Notes: generated from the letters alone by a model not told the origin. Shown: positions 26,611 to 37,551, numbered from the stretch's first letter. The stretch is DNA of 53,859 nt from Alphaproteobacteria bacterium (GCA_023140215.1 JAGLMC010000028.1:1-53859); one strand, 5' to 3'. Made by a program: numbers and translations.

Positions 26611-28644
26611 ATGAGTATCATGTCTGATCTGTTTTCCTCATCACTCAACAAAAAAGATAATAGCTACAACGCTTCTGATATTGAAGTTCTGGAAGGGCTT
26701 GAACCTGTACGAAAACGCCCCGGAATGTACGTAGGCGGTACAGATGAACGTGCGCTACACCACCTGATTGGTGAAGTTCTTGATAATTCAATGGATGAAG
26801 CCATAGCCGGACATGCAGACTGGATTGAAATTAATCTTAGTGCGGATAATCAAATTATTATTAAAGATAACGGCAGAGGCATCCCGATTGACGAACACCC
26901 TAAATATCCGGGAAAATCCGCTCTGGAAGTTATTTTAACAACACTGCATTCAGGCGGTAAATTTAACAATAAATCTTATCAAACATCAGGCGGACTACAT
27001 GGCGTAGGCATTTCTGTAGTAAATGCACTATCAGACAAAATGTGGATAGAAGTAGCGCGCAATAAAAAACTATACAAACAAAGCTTTTCCAAAGGACTTC
27101 CTACATCAAAACTAGAAAATCTCGGTACTGTTAGCAATCGCAGAGGAACATCAATATACTTTCATCCTGACCCTGAAATTTTTGAAAGCAACGCTAAATT
27201 CAAACCAAACTGGATATATAAGATGGCTCGCTCTAAAGCCTATCTTTATTCCGGAGTTGAAATTCGTTGGAAATGTGATCCTGAAATAATATCACAAGAC
27301 AGCAAAATACCACATGAAGATACATTCCACTTTCCACGAGGACTCATGGATTTCCTTGAGGATGCTCTACAAGAACAAGAAATCATAACAACCACAGCAT
27401 TTCACGGAAAAGCCAAATTACATGGTGATGAAGGACATATTGAATTTGCAATCACATGGCCATCAAGCAGAGAAGGCTTCATACAATCATATTGCAACAC
27501 AATCCCAACTACACAAGGCGGCACACACGAAGCCGGACTGAAAACCGCTCTATCTAAAGGTCTGCGTGCTTATGGAGAAATGACCGGACAAAAGAAAACA
27601 TCCATAATCACAGCAGACGACATCATTGCCGGAGCTGCAATCATTATATCTGTTTTCATCAAAGACCCTCAATTTCAGGGACAAACAAAAGAAAAACTGG
27701 TCAACACACCAGTTACAAAACTTGTTGATACGGCAATTAAAGATCACTTTGATCACTGGCTTTCAAATGATCCTGTATCCAGCACCAAGCTTTTAGAATC
27801 AATTATCGAACGTGCAGAAGAGCGCCAAAGACGTCGCGATGATAGAGCACATGCTCGCAAGACTGCAACCAAAAAACTACGACTACCCGGAAAATTAGCT
27901 GATTGCTCTAGTGCCGATGCACTTAATACGGAGCTTTTCATTGTTGAGGGAGATAGTGCTGGAGGCTCGGCAAAACAAGGAAGAAATCGTAAAACGCAAG
28001 CCATTCTTCCTTTACGTGGGAAAATTCTCAATGTTGTAAGCGCAAGCAAAGATAAAATCCGCGCAAACCGTGAAATTCAAGATCTCATTATGGCTCTTGG
28101 ATGTGATGCTGATAAAGATTTTGATCTCAATAAATTACGCTATGAGCGCATAATAATTATGACAGATGCGGATGTTGACGGAGCACATATTGCCGCTCTT
28201 CTCATCACATTTTTTTATACACAAATGAAACCTCTCATAAAAAAAGGACACCTATATCTAGCACAACCGCCACTTTACCGATTAGTTAGCGGAAACATCA
28301 GCGCATATGCAAAAGATGATGAACACAAAGATGAGCTAATAAACACAGTATTTAAAGGTAAAACAAAAATTGAGGTTAGCCGCTTTAAAGGACTTGGTGA
28401 AATGCCGGCAGCACAACTAAAAGAAACGACCATGAATCCAAAAACACGCACATTATTGCGAATAACCCTACCGGATATTATTTCAGCTCTTAACCTAACG
28501 TCTGAACTATCTAATGAAGACGACACTAAAAGCCACCTCAATGAAGTTGATGATTTAGTTGAACGCTTAATGGGCAAAAATGCAGAACCACGCTTTCAAT
28601 TTATTCAAGACAATGCAGAATTTGTTGAAGATATTGACGTTTAA
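26611..28644 (+). CDS. parE: DNA topoisomerase IV subunit B
   Basis: This is the ATPase subunit of topoisomerase IV, which decatenates daughter chromosomes with ParC. The GHKL ATPase motifs are GEVLDNSMDEA, IKDNGRGIPIDEHP and GGLHGVGISVVNALS. The TOPRIM domain shows ELFIVEGDSAGGSAKQGRNRKTQ, IIIMTDADVDGAHIAALL and a C-terminal RFKGLGEMPAAQLKETTMNP. At 677 residues it is ParE-sized; GyrB is normally near 800. The GMYVGGTDERALHHL opening is ParE-like. A second ATG three codons in (26620) could also be the start. It is followed 13 bases later by a membrane-anchored protein. Confidence 0.93.
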   Translation: MSIMSDLFSSSLNKKDNSYNASDIEVLEGLEPVRKRPGMYVGGTDERALHHLIGEVLDNSMDEAIAGHADWIEINLSADNQIIIKDNGRGIPIDEHPKYPGKSALEVILTTLHSGGKFNNKSYQTSGGLHGVGISVVNALSDKMWIEVARNKKLYKQSFSKGLPTSKLENLGTVSNRRGTSIYFHPDPEIFESNAKFKPNWIYKMARSKAYLYSGVEIRWKCDPEIISQDSKIPHEDTFHFPRGLMDFLEDALQEQEIITTTAFHGKAKLHGDEGHIEFAITWPSSREGFIQSYCNTIPTTQGGTHEAGLKTALSKGLRAYGEMTGQKKTSIITADDIIAGAAIIISVFIKDPQFQGQTKEKLVNTPVTKLVDTAIKDHFDHWLSNDPVSSTKLLESIIERAEERQRRRDDRAHARKTATKKLRLPGKLADCSSADALNTELFIVEGDSAGGSAKQGRNRKTQAILPLRGKILNVVSASKDKIRANREIQDLIMALGCDADKDFDLNKLRYERIIIMTDADVDGAHIAALLITFFYTQMKPLIKKGHLYLAQPPLYRLVSGNISAYAKDDEHKDELINTVFKGKTKIEVSRFKGLGEMPAAQLKETTMNPKTRTLLRITLPDIISALNLTSELSNEDDTKSHLNEVDDLVERLMGKNAEPRFQFIQDNAEFVEDIDV

Positions 28645-28657
28645 ACTCAAAAACAAT

Positions 28658-29749
28658 ATGAAAAAAATTACTACAATCTGCATAATATCTTTATTACTCC
28701 TAATATCAGGAGCGGGATATTTTATTAACTCAAAACTTCCGAACATAACAAAACAACAAACTCTTTTAATGTTAAATAACATTGGATTTGAAAGAGTTAC
28801 TTTATCTAATTTTGAATTTCGCATTAACACAACCCGCTTTAAAAATATTGCTCTTGATCCTGAAAATTTCAGCACAATTGAAAAATTGGAAATTAAATAT
28901 TCTCCGATATCTCTACTTTTTAAAAAACAACTAAACTCAATTACAATAACCGGACTTAACCTTACAGGTGAACTTTTAAAAAATGGTGATATCTTAATTG
29001 CAGGATGGAACGTTGATAAAATACACCCACATTTACAAAATAAAAATTTGAAAACCATAAACATTCAAAACTCACAAATATCACTGCTCACAGAAAACCA
29101 TGGCGGTATAGCCATAAACTACGATCTTCAAACACGCACACAAGAAAAACAAACCGAGTTTCAAGCACATATAAGCACACAACAAAAACAGATAAGCTTT
29201 ATCGCCAATGCAAAAGGATACATAAATGCAAATGGAACATGGCAAACAGATATTGCAATAGAAGAAGGAAAATTCAAATTTCCACTTATCAAAGCCAGTC
29301 GTATCAACGGTTGGATAAATATTCTAGACACAAAACAAAGCCAACCACGCATCATAAGTGAACTACGCGCCGGTGGAAGCACTATCTACGGATTACCGTG
29401 GCAAAACCTATCGGCAACAATTGAAGGCACACAAAGACGCTATCAAATATTTTCCAATATGAAATCAACAGGTTTTAAAGGAATAGAGCTTAATCTCAAT
29501 CTACAACACCAAGACGAACAAACCAAAATATCAGGACAGCTCTATACTGAAAAATTTGAAACACTCACTTCATATTTAAAACTCATAAACCTTAAGCCTT
29601 TCACTGATAAACATAAAAAACAACTAACTAAACTTACAGATGTAAATATTGCTTTTAAGATACAAAAACCAGATATAATTTTTTATGTTAAAGACACGGC
29701 GCAAAATATTAATATAAATGGAAAATTTAATATTAACGCAAAAAATTAA
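28658..29749 (+). CDS. Membrane-anchored, beta-rich protein, AsmA/YdbH-like by appearance
   Basis: The 363-residue product starts at the ATG at 28658 (MKKITTICIISLLLLISGAG), giving one N-terminal membrane anchor. Earlier in-frame codons overlap parE and are unlikely. The rest is repetitive beta-strand sequence with short alternating hydrophobic stretches: LNSITITGLNLTGELLKNGD, LKTINIQNSQISLLTE, INGWINILDT and IELNLNLQHQDEQTKISGQL. This is the style of AsmA, YdbH and TamB lipid-transfer proteins, and I infer a periplasmic envelope role on that basis only. It lies 13 bases after parE on the same strand. Its frame ends just before the convergent permease gene. Confidence 0.45.
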   Translation: MKKITTICIISLLLLISGAGYFINSKLPNITKQQTLLMLNNIGFERVTLSNFEFRINTTRFKNIALDPENFSTIEKLEIKYSPISLLFKKQLNSITITGLNLTGELLKNGDILIAGWNVDKIHPHLQNKNLKTINIQNSQISLLTENHGGIAINYDLQTRTQEKQTEFQAHISTQQKQISFIANAKGYINANGTWQTDIAIEEGKFKFPLIKASRINGWINILDTKQSQPRIISELRAGGSTIYGLPWQNLSATIEGTQRRYQIFSNMKSTGFKGIELNLNLQHQDEQTKISGQLYTEKFETLTSYLKLINLKPFTDKHKKQLTKLTDVNIAFKIQKPDIIFYVKDTAQNININGKFNINAKN

Positions 29750-29755
29750 AAATAA

Positions 29756-31645
29756 TCACAGACCAAAATAATATTTAACAATAAGAATATACGTACCCCA
29801 CAGTATAAAAACAAGAGGTGCGCCACCTTTAATGAAATCTCTAAACCGATAATGTCCGGGCCCCATTACAAGTAAATTAGTCTGATATCCAATAGGCGAA
29901 GCAAAAGAACAATTAGCGGCAAACAAAACCGTAACAGCAAAAATAAAAGAAAGATCAACCTGCAAAGAAGAAGCAACCTCAATGCTATTAGCCAAACTCA
30001 TAGCAATAGGCGTAAATAAAATCGCACAAGCATTATTAGTCAAAATATTAGTTGTAATAGCCACAGCAATAAATAAAACAGCTACCATTGCCAATGGAAT
30101 ATCAGCAAAAGGCAAATGCATCATAAACTCAGCAATAAAACAAGCCCCGCCACTAACCTGCAAAGCAGTTCCAAGCGCAAGCATAGCGCCAACAAGCAAG
30201 AAAATTTTACGATCAATAGCACGCATTGCCTGACGGACATTCAAACATCCGGTAACCACCATACCCACAGCCCCAGAAATTGCAGCAACAGGAATTGATA
30301 AAACCCCTATAGCAGCCAATCCAACTGTTGCTAAAAAAATTCCTGCTGCAATTGGTGCTTTCGCAGGAAGAAGCAAATCACGTTTTGAACCCGATAACAC
30401 AATAAAATCTGCATTATCGCGCAAAGCATCAACATTACTGCGCTTTCCGGCAACAAGAAGTGAATCACCGGCCTCCAAACGAATACGCCCAATACGCCTG
30501 CGAACAACCTTTGCTCTACGTTGAACACCAAGAACAATAGTATTAAAACGCTTATGAAGACCGGTATTCTCAAGAGACATATCAATCATACGCGAAGCAG
30601 GAGTAATCATAACCTCCGCCAACACATGCTCTCCGGACTTATCAGAATCCGATCCAACATCAAGACTATCCTGATCTTGTTTATTAATAAGCTCCTCTTC
30701 CTCTTCAGAAAGCAAGAAACCCGGATACTTGGAAAGCATTTTTGTAAGCGTTTCACGCGTTGCAGAAACAATCAAAGCATCACCGGATTCTACAATATAT
30801 CCCTCAAATGGAGGTAAAATAAGATACCCGCCACGCTGAATAAGCTTAACATTCAAATCAGCCAATCCAGAAAATTTTCCTTTCTCACACTCCATGCCAA
30901 TTAACTTGCTATCAGAAGCAATATCAAGCTCAGCAACAAATTCTTTTTTATCACCAGCTAAAACTCTCGCCATTGAAGACCTGTCAGGCAACAAACGCGG
31001 CACAACAACAATGACATAAACAAAGCCAACAGCAGCCAAAATAGATCCCGGCACAATAAAATCAAAAAACTGTAATGGCTCATAACCAAGCTCAGTCATA
31101 GTACTGGCAACCAGCAAATTAGTGGAAGACCCTATTAACGTCATCATACCACCAAGAATAGCCACATAACTAAGAGGAATCATAACCCTGCTATCAGACA
31201 AACCAACAGATGCAGCAAGAGACTGCACCAAAGGAATTGTAATAATTACAAGTGGAGTATTGTTCAAAAAAGCACTACTCACCATCACAAAAACAAGAAT
31301 TCCAACAATAGAAAACCATGCCATCTTCTTATTAGAAACGGCAAATAAATTAGTAACAACACGCAAGGCATCAGTATGAATCATCCCCTGCCCCATAACA
31401 AGAAGAGCTAAAACAGCAAGCAATGAAGGATTCGAAAAACCACTAAGAAGTACCACAGCATCAAGCTGATTCTTACCATTAGCATCAAGAAGAGGGAAAA
31501 AATGGCCAAAAAGAAGAAGAGCCGTCAACATCCCTGCACTTGTAACCTCAAGCGAAATCTTCTCCCGAACAAAGAGCACAACAATTATACCCATTAGGGC
31601 AAACACAAACCACATATGAAAATTTGATTCAAAGACTAAATCCAC
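29756..31645 (-). CDS. SLC13/DASS-type permease with two RCK_C domains
   Basis: A 629-residue inner-membrane transporter. About 10-12 hydrophobic segments are split by a central soluble part. The N-terminal half carries the family motif SSAFLNNTPLVIITIPLV and the second conserved region GSSTNLLVASTM. The C-terminal half has the paired TTNILTNNACAILFTPIAMSLA and SPIGYQTNLLVMGPGHYRF. The cytoplasmic middle contains two TrkA-C/RCK_C-like repeats, around residues 235-310 (ELDIASDSKLIGMECEKGKF) and 345-425 (EVMITPASRMIDMSLENTGL). The substrate is not predictable: relatives move dicarboxylates, sulfate or other anions. It is a single gene, convergent with the AsmA-like gene. Confidence 0.85.
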   Translation of the reverse strand: MDLVFESNFHMWFVFALMGIIVVLFVREKISLEVTSAGMLTALLLFGHFFPLLDANGKNQLDAVVLLSGFSNPSLLAVLALLVMGQGMIHTDALRVVTNLFAVSNKKMAWFSIVGILVFVMVSSAFLNNTPLVIITIPLVQSLAASVGLSDSRVMIPLSYVAILGGMMTLIGSSTNLLVASTMTELGYEPLQFFDFIVPGSILAAVGFVYVIVVVPRLLPDRSSMARVLAGDKKEFVAELDIASDSKLIGMECEKGKFSGLADLNVKLIQRGGYLILPPFEGYIVESGDALIVSATRETLTKMLSKYPGFLLSEEEEELINKQDQDSLDVGSDSDKSGEHVLAEVMITPASRMIDMSLENTGLHKRFNTIVLGVQRRAKVVRRRIGRIRLEAGDSLLVAGKRSNVDALRDNADFIVLSGSKRDLLLPAKAPIAAGIFLATVGLAAIGVLSIPVAAISGAVGMVVTGCLNVRQAMRAIDRKIFLLVGAMLALGTALQVSGGACFIAEFMMHLPFADIPLAMVAVLFIAVAITTNILTNNACAILFTPIAMSLANSIEVASSLQVDLSFIFAVTVLFAANCSFASPIGYQTNLLVMGPGHYRFRDFIKGGAPLVFILWGTYILIVKYYFGL

Positions 31646-31717
31646 CGGATAACCACACCCTTATGTTAAATTACCAAAAATATAAAAACCAAAAGCAAAA
31701 ATTATTCTTTTAAAAAA

Positions 31718-34201
31718 TTATTCTTTTACATGCCCAACACGCAAACCAGAGCTTTCAAATTCCCCTAAATTCTTAAGACCTATCCTAAACAAAATCTCTA
31801 TTTCACTCTCTCCAGAAGAATCATCTGTAAGATTTTTTTCTCCTGTTACCGACCATGATAAACACTGTCCAAAATAATCAAGGCCAAGATAAGCCTCTCT
31901 TAAACCGGGATTATCTCCTAAATCCTGCGTTGCGCCTGTTCTAAGACGCCAGTCCTTTGTAACATAATAAGCAAGCGATGGCTTGAGTTGTTCACGACTC
32001 TCACTAATATCAGTCCCATCAAGTGCACTTGCATATAAATAATTACTACCTAAAGCAAGCCTATTCCATTTTGCATAAACATCCACCTCATGCCTACGCG
32101 AAGATAAATCATCAGAAGCCAACTGAAAACGATAATCAAAGTTATAATTCTGACCGTAAACAGCAGAAAACTGCCCAACAACATCAGACTCTTGCTTATC
32201 AAGACCTGAACCTTTAGGAAACGGATTATCATCATCATCTAAACGATAACTTTGCCCAAGAAAAACATTCCCATAACTTCCACCATATCCATAAAGTCCA
32301 GTACGCACACCATATGTAATCCTTGATTTATCTTCAACTCTATCCATTCCGGGAAAACGATTAGGCTCAAAAATATTACTTGCATCAAGCTGCACATCTT
32401 GACTGTCCTCATTAGGAATGTCGCTATTTACATCAATATTACCAGCCAATGTTAAAGCAACAACAGGTTCAATAGTTACCTGCATACGCTCAAAATCTTT
32501 AGCAACCGGATAACTGCTTTGCACATGCAAATTAGGAAAGAATCTGGCCTCACGACTACTGGTGCTTCGACCGGAACCAACAGTAGCAACATCTCTGTCT
32601 CGTGTATTATAAACATCTCCACGCATTATTGTATCAACACTCGTCAACAAACCGTAATCAGAAACAAGCCTTCGATTCCAGCCTGCCTCAAGACTCATTC
32701 TTGTCATATCCTGATCTTCTCCACTACGATGCAACCCCAAAAGAGAAGCTTCCAGTCCCCATCTACCACCAATAACCGGCATAAACCCCGGCTCTCCAAG
32801 AAAACTTAACATAACCTCGGGAAGCACTTCCGGCTGATCTTCACGCATATCCCTTACACGAACATCCTGAAAAGCCAGAACGCGACCAACAGCATAATCA
32901 CGCCCTGAAAAACGCTCAACATAAAACTCTCCCTCTAAAACATCATCATCAGTAAAGTCATATTGACTCATATACTGATCATCAGATGCCCAAGCAATAT
33001 CAGTTCCAGCCCGCCACTTATTATTAATATCCCAAAGCCCTTTAGCAAAAACATGGCCTCGCAATTCTTCCTCTTGTCTCTCATCTAATCCAGCTTTATT
33101 TTCCACACGCCCTGAATACGTAACACCGCCATTCAAGCTCAGAGCAGCCGAACCCCATCTCTGACGATATTCACCAAAAACAAGCGGTGCTTCTTCTGTC
33201 ATTGCAATTAAACCAATAGTTGCATCTTTATCAGGAGCTATATTCCAGTAATAGTTATTCTCTACAAAACCACCAAGCTCACTCTTAAAACCGGCAGATG
33301 GAGAAAGAAAACCACTCTTTCGCTTAACACTGCCATCAGGATGAGAAAAATAAGGCATATAAGCAACAGGAACACCTAAAACTTCAAAACGTGCATGCTT
33401 GTATGAAATCCTTTTCTCCTGCTCATCATGAGAAACCTCAGAAGCTTTAATTTGCCAAACAGGTGACTTATCAGGATTATTCTTACAAGGCTCACACGGA
33501 GTATAAATGACTTCTTTCATTGTCGTAAAATCCCCACCTTCACGCACACCTTCTCTAGCAATAAAACGAGATCCATCATGAAGATACGTTTTTAATCCCT
33601 GAATAAAACCATTCTTCATCTTGTCATTAAGCTCAACATAATCAGCATAATGAACATCCTTATTAATCTCTCTCAAAACAACATTCCCTCTGGCAATTAC
33701 TATATCTGTTTTAAGATTATATAAGACCTCATCAGCACTTAAAATACGTCCATTTTGTTCTAACACCACATTTCCAGATGCAGTAATAACTTGCTCCTTA
33801 TCATCATGCACAAGCTTATCCGCTTGCAAAGCAACAGCATCACCGGCTTTTTCATTAACCAAAGCCGGATTACGTAAATTAATTATCTCACTGGAAATTT
33901 TTCTATTAAACTCAGGAAATTGTAATTGCACAAAATCCTCTACATCTTCTAATATGACTCCTTTGTCTCCCTTTAAAACAGGAGCTTTTAAATGCACCGG
34001 CTTAAGATGACGATCCAAAGAAACTAACTTTGAAGAAAATTCTGAGCCATAACGCCAAATCTCTACATTTTGCCCATATATTTTTATCGGCTTAGCATCT
34101 AAATGAAAAGAATAACCAGCCATAAATAAAAAACAAAAAAGACCACAAGCAAACCGTAAAGGCTTGATATAAATATTATTAATTTTCAAAACTCTGCGCA
34201 T
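31718..34201 (-). CDS. lptD: LPS-assembly protein LptD
   Basis: This is the outer-membrane beta barrel that inserts lipopolysaccharide into the outer leaflet with LptE. I take the ATG at 34201 (MRRVLKINNIYIKPLRF), which leads into a hydrophobic signal sequence ending near YSFHLDA; a TTG 15 codons earlier is possible. The LptA-like N-terminal domain is visible (VITASGNVVLEQNGRILSADEVLYNLKT). The barrel region starts with VPVAYMPYFSHPDGSVKRKSGFLSPSAG, a highly conserved LptD stretch. Length is 827 residues. The TPCEPC pair and a late Cys (FGQCLSW) may form the structural disulfide. The usual surA-pdxA-rsmA neighbours are absent; a DEAD-box helicase lies upstream. Confidence 0.93.
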   Translation of the reverse strand: MRRVLKINNIYIKPLRFACGLFCFLFMAGYSFHLDAKPIKIYGQNVEIWRYGSEFSSKLVSLDRHLKPVHLKAPVLKGDKGVILEDVEDFVQLQFPEFNRKISSEIINLRNPALVNEKAGDAVALQADKLVHDDKEQVITASGNVVLEQNGRILSADEVLYNLKTDIVIARGNVVLREINKDVHYADYVELNDKMKNGFIQGLKTYLHDGSRFIAREGVREGGDFTTMKEVIYTPCEPCKNNPDKSPVWQIKASEVSHDEQEKRISYKHARFEVLGVPVAYMPYFSHPDGSVKRKSGFLSPSAGFKSELGGFVENNYYWNIAPDKDATIGLIAMTEEAPLVFGEYRQRWGSAALSLNGGVTYSGRVENKAGLDERQEEELRGHVFAKGLWDINNKWRAGTDIAWASDDQYMSQYDFTDDDVLEGEFYVERFSGRDYAVGRVLAFQDVRVRDMREDQPEVLPEVMLSFLGEPGFMPVIGGRWGLEASLLGLHRSGEDQDMTRMSLEAGWNRRLVSDYGLLTSVDTIMRGDVYNTRDRDVATVGSGRSTSSREARFFPNLHVQSSYPVAKDFERMQVTIEPVVALTLAGNIDVNSDIPNEDSQDVQLDASNIFEPNRFPGMDRVEDKSRITYGVRTGLYGYGGSYGNVFLGQSYRLDDDDNPFPKGSGLDKQESDVVGQFSAVYGQNYNFDYRFQLASDDLSSRRHEVDVYAKWNRLALGSNYLYASALDGTDISESREQLKPSLAYYVTKDWRLRTGATQDLGDNPGLREAYLGLDYFGQCLSWSVTGEKNLTDDSSGESEIEILFRIGLKNLGEFESSGLRVGHVKE

Positions 34202-34299
34202 ACTTGATGAAAAATTATTATGAATAAGACATAAGAAAATGCCCAAACCTAAAGAATAATTGTGCCAGCGAAAACCTATAAGAGCAATAGTTCAAGCAC

Positions 34300-35649
34300 C
34301 TAATTATCAAAAAAATCAGGAATATCACTCCCAAAACCCTGAATACCACCCTGAGATGGCTTATTTCCACTCTTTTTACACTCCTGTTTTACCGGCTTTA
34401 CAGAACATGCTTTAAATGTTTTTTGTTTCTTTTCCTGACCCTTACTCTTTTCCTGCCCCTTACTATGTGAAGCTTTGCTTTTATTATCTACTGCCTTTAC
34501 CGTTTTCGGCACAGAGCCAAAAGAATTTTTGCCTCCTCCTGCTTTTTGAACCGTAATCTTTTTCTTGATAAGAGCTTCAACAGCATCAACAAATTTAACA
34601 TCATCTTTACAAGCAAATGTCCATGCCCGCCCTACCTTACCTGCTCTACCGGTTCGCCCAATCCGATGAATATAATCCTCAGCATTAAACGGTACATCAA
34701 AATTAAAAACATGCGACATATTACTAACATCCAGCCCACGGGCAGCAACATCACTACAAATCAAAAGATCAAATTCAGAATCTTTAAAAGCCTGAAACGT
34801 TTCCGTACGCTTTGCCTGAGCCATATCTCCATGTAAGCCTTTTGCGGCATAACCGCGACTAAAAAGAAACTTACTCAAACCATCAATATCACGCTTACGA
34901 TTACAAAAAATAAAAGCATTTTTCACATTATCTTGCTTAATAATTCCAGCAAGAACTTCCATTTTTCTTTTGGAATCAGTCCAGACAAGAAACTGCTCAA
35001 CATTTTCAGCAGTTGAAGATGGAAGAGTAACAGAAACCTCTTTAGGATTGCTAAGAAACTTTTCTGTAAGCTTACGAATCACAGGAGGCATAGTCGCAGA
35101 AAACAAAAGCGTCTGACGAGAAAAAGGCAAAATAGAGGCTATTTTTTCAATATCGGGAATAAATCCCATATCAAGCATCCGGTCAGCTTCATCAATCACA
35201 AAAACTTTAATATCTGTAAGTAAAATCTTACCGCGCTCAAATAAATCAAGCAAACGCCCCGGCGTAGCAATCAAAACATCAACACCGCGATCAAGCTTTT
35301 GAATTTGCTTATCCATAGACGTACCGCCAACCAACAAAGCTTTTTCCAGATTATGATACTTACCATATGTATCAAAATTCTCGGCAATCTGCGCTGCCAA
35401 TTCACGTGTTGGAGTAAGAATCAAAGAACGCGGCATTCTGGCCTTAGCACGACCTCCTGAAAGAATTTCAATCATCGGTAATGTAAAACTAGCAGTTTTA
35501 CCAGTTCCTGTTTGTGCGAGCCCAACAACATCACGAGACATCAAAATAAGAGGAATAGCCTTTTCCTGTATAGGAGTAGGTTGAGTATATCCACAATCAT
35601 TAATAGCTTTTAATGTTTTTTCGCCCAGTCCGAGCTTTTCAAATAGCAT
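34300..35649 (-). CDS. DEAD-box RNA helicase, RhlE-like
   Basis: An ATP-dependent RNA helicase of 449 residues. Motifs in order: the Q motif region YTQPTPIQEKAIPLIL, motif I AQTGTGKTASF, Ia TPTRELAAQI, II VIDEADRMLDMGF, III SATMPP, V DVAARGLDV and VI YIHRIGRTGRAGK. The short spacing and the MLDMGFIPDIEKI sequence match the RhlE group. The C-terminal ~90 residues are basic and low-complexity (KSKGQEKSKGQEKKQKTFK), probably an RNA-binding tail. In bacteria such helicases act in ribosome assembly and RNA decay, often at low temperature. It is downstream of recJ on the same strand. Confidence 0.92.
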   Translation of the reverse strand: MLFEKLGLGEKTLKAINDCGYTQPTPIQEKAIPLILMSRDVVGLAQTGTGKTASFTLPMIEILSGGRAKARMPRSLILTPTRELAAQIAENFDTYGKYHNLEKALLVGGTSMDKQIQKLDRGVDVLIATPGRLLDLFERGKILLTDIKVFVIDEADRMLDMGFIPDIEKIASILPFSRQTLLFSATMPPVIRKLTEKFLSNPKEVSVTLPSSTAENVEQFLVWTDSKRKMEVLAGIIKQDNVKNAFIFCNRKRDIDGLSKFLFSRGYAAKGLHGDMAQAKRTETFQAFKDSEFDLLICSDVAARGLDVSNMSHVFNFDVPFNAEDYIHRIGRTGRAGKVGRAWTFACKDDVKFVDAVEALIKKKITVQKAGGGKNSFGSVPKTVKAVDNKSKASHSKGQEKSKGQEKKQKTFKACSVKPVKQECKKSGNKPSQGGIQGFGSDIPDFFDN

Positions 35650-35733
35650 GTTTTATATCAGAATTTATTGATTATATTTTATATTCTACACAGAGCTATT
35701 ATAAAAACCTATAGAAATCAACTCTTATAAAGA

Positions 35734-37551
35734 CTAAATCATACCTTCTTGCATACCGCTCATAACAAAAGCTCCATCCTTAATATGCATCTCCACTTTA
35801 TCTTGCCCTCTCCAATTATCAATTTTAAGATAACCAAGCAAATGAAATGGACGCTGCCCTTGTTTCAATAAAGCATCACCAAGCGGAGTTCCAACAGCCC
35901 TAAACGCCATTGCCTTCATACGCACACCACCTTCCCAATCAGAAATCATAGTGCGTATATGCGACTCACCAACTACATCAGAAGTTTGAATACGAACATT
36001 ACTAAACAGAAAAAGCGGCTCCGGTTGCTCTTGTCCAAAAGGCCCAATATGATCGTGAATCATATGAACAAAATCAGATCGTGCGCCCTGCACCGATAAT
36101 ACAGCATCAATAATCGTTTCAACATTTGCATCAACTGACTTAAACTGTTGAGCAATATGCTCCATCATAAATGCCTTAAACGCATCCAGCTTTTCCGGCA
36201 AAACAGCAAAACCACCAGCCATCGCATGCCCGCCACCACTTTCCAACAAACCGGCATTACGTGCATCAATAAAGGCCTGCGCAATATGAATACCCAAAAC
36301 AGAACGCCCTGAACCGCGTCCTTCAATCACACCTAAACCATTCTCAACATAAGAAATAACACAAGCAGGCTTACCATATTTTTCTTTTAACCGACCAGCG
36401 ACAAGACCACTCAACCCAGAATGCCAATCTTCCGCATCAACAATAATCAATGGCTTCTGATCTAACCCCTGAGCCTCGACCATTTCCAACGCTTCGCGCT
36501 CCATATCCATCTGAATAGCTTTGCGCTTATCATTACAATCATTTAGCGTCCATGAAATGTTCTTAGCTTCTTCCGCATCATCAGTAGAAAGTAAACGCGC
36601 CCCAAGATCAGATTGATGCACTCGTGACCCTGCGTTGATCCTAGGGCCTAATGCAAATCCTGCATGATATGTTGTGTATGGAGAGCTAACACCGGCAACA
36701 TTCGCCAATTCCCTAAGCCCAACATTAAGGCTATTTTCCATATATTTGAACCCCTGACGCACCAATAAACGGTTCACGCCAATTAGCGGAACCATGTCAC
36801 AAACAGTTCCAAGTGCCACAATATCCAGCCAATCCTTCAACGGTGCTTCAGCAATATCATTATCCTTGTAAAAACCAACAGAGCGTAATTTATTATTTAC
36901 TGCCACACACATCATAAATGTCACGCCAACCGCAGCCAACATCTCCAAACCACTGCTATCATCTTTACGTTTTGGATTAATAAGATAGGTACACTTAGGC
37001 AAAATATCTTCAGACTCATGATGGTCAATAACAACAATTTCCAGCCCAATTTCACGACCAAAAGCAATAGTATCAAAAGCCGTTGTTCCACAATCAAGCA
37101 ATATAACTATCTCCGCACCACCATCTTTAAGCTTTTGAAAAGCATTTGTATTAGGCCCGTAACCTTCTGTAAGCCTATCAGGAATATAAATTTGCGCCTC
37201 TCGCCCACAATGCTTTAAAAAACGATAAAGCAACGCTGAAGAGGTCGCTCCATCAACATCAAAATCACCAAAAATAGCAATAGAACGCTTCTCTATAATA
37301 ACTGAGGCCAAATATGACGCAGCTTCATCCATATCTTTCAATAAAAACGGATCAGGAAAATCATCTTTTAGGGTTGGATTAAGGAAACTCTTGATTTCTT
37401 CTTCCATAACACCGCGAGAACATAACAATCTAGCCACAATCTCAGGTAAATCATGATTACGTACAATCTTCTCAACACTATCAAGGGCAACATCTGACAA
37501 AACCCAACGAGCTTTATTAAGAGATTTTTCTATATTGAGAGAATCATTCAT
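35734..37551 (-). CDS. recJ: Single-stranded-DNA-specific exonuclease RecJ
   Basis: A 5'-3' single-strand exonuclease in recombination and mismatch repair. The DHH-family metal motifs are present: AIFGDFDVDGATSSALL, LLDCGTTAFDT, VIDHHES and the later RINAGSRVHQSDLGARLL. The DHHA1 domain carries SGGGHAMAGGFAV. The C-terminal OB-like region follows (EPLFLFSNVRIQTSDVVGE). At 605 residues it is normal for RecJ. It is 19 bases downstream of glpX in the hom-glpX-recJ run typical of alphaproteobacteria. Confidence 0.96.
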   Translation of the reverse strand: MNDSLNIEKSLNKARWVLSDVALDSVEKIVRNHDLPEIVARLLCSRGVMEEEIKSFLNPTLKDDFPDPFLLKDMDEAASYLASVIIEKRSIAIFGDFDVDGATSSALLYRFLKHCGREAQIYIPDRLTEGYGPNTNAFQKLKDGGAEIVILLDCGTTAFDTIAFGREIGLEIVVIDHHESEDILPKCTYLINPKRKDDSSGLEMLAAVGVTFMMCVAVNNKLRSVGFYKDNDIAEAPLKDWLDIVALGTVCDMVPLIGVNRLLVRQGFKYMENSLNVGLRELANVAGVSSPYTTYHAGFALGPRINAGSRVHQSDLGARLLSTDDAEEAKNISWTLNDCNDKRKAIQMDMEREALEMVEAQGLDQKPLIIVDAEDWHSGLSGLVAGRLKEKYGKPACVISYVENGLGVIEGRGSGRSVLGIHIAQAFIDARNAGLLESGGGHAMAGGFAVLPEKLDAFKAFMMEHIAQQFKSVDANVETIIDAVLSVQGARSDFVHMIHDHIGPFGQEQPEPLFLFSNVRIQTSDVVGESHIRTMISDWEGGVRMKAMAFRAVGTPLGDALLKQGQRPFHLLGYLKIDNWRGQDKVEMHIKDGAFVMSGMQEGMI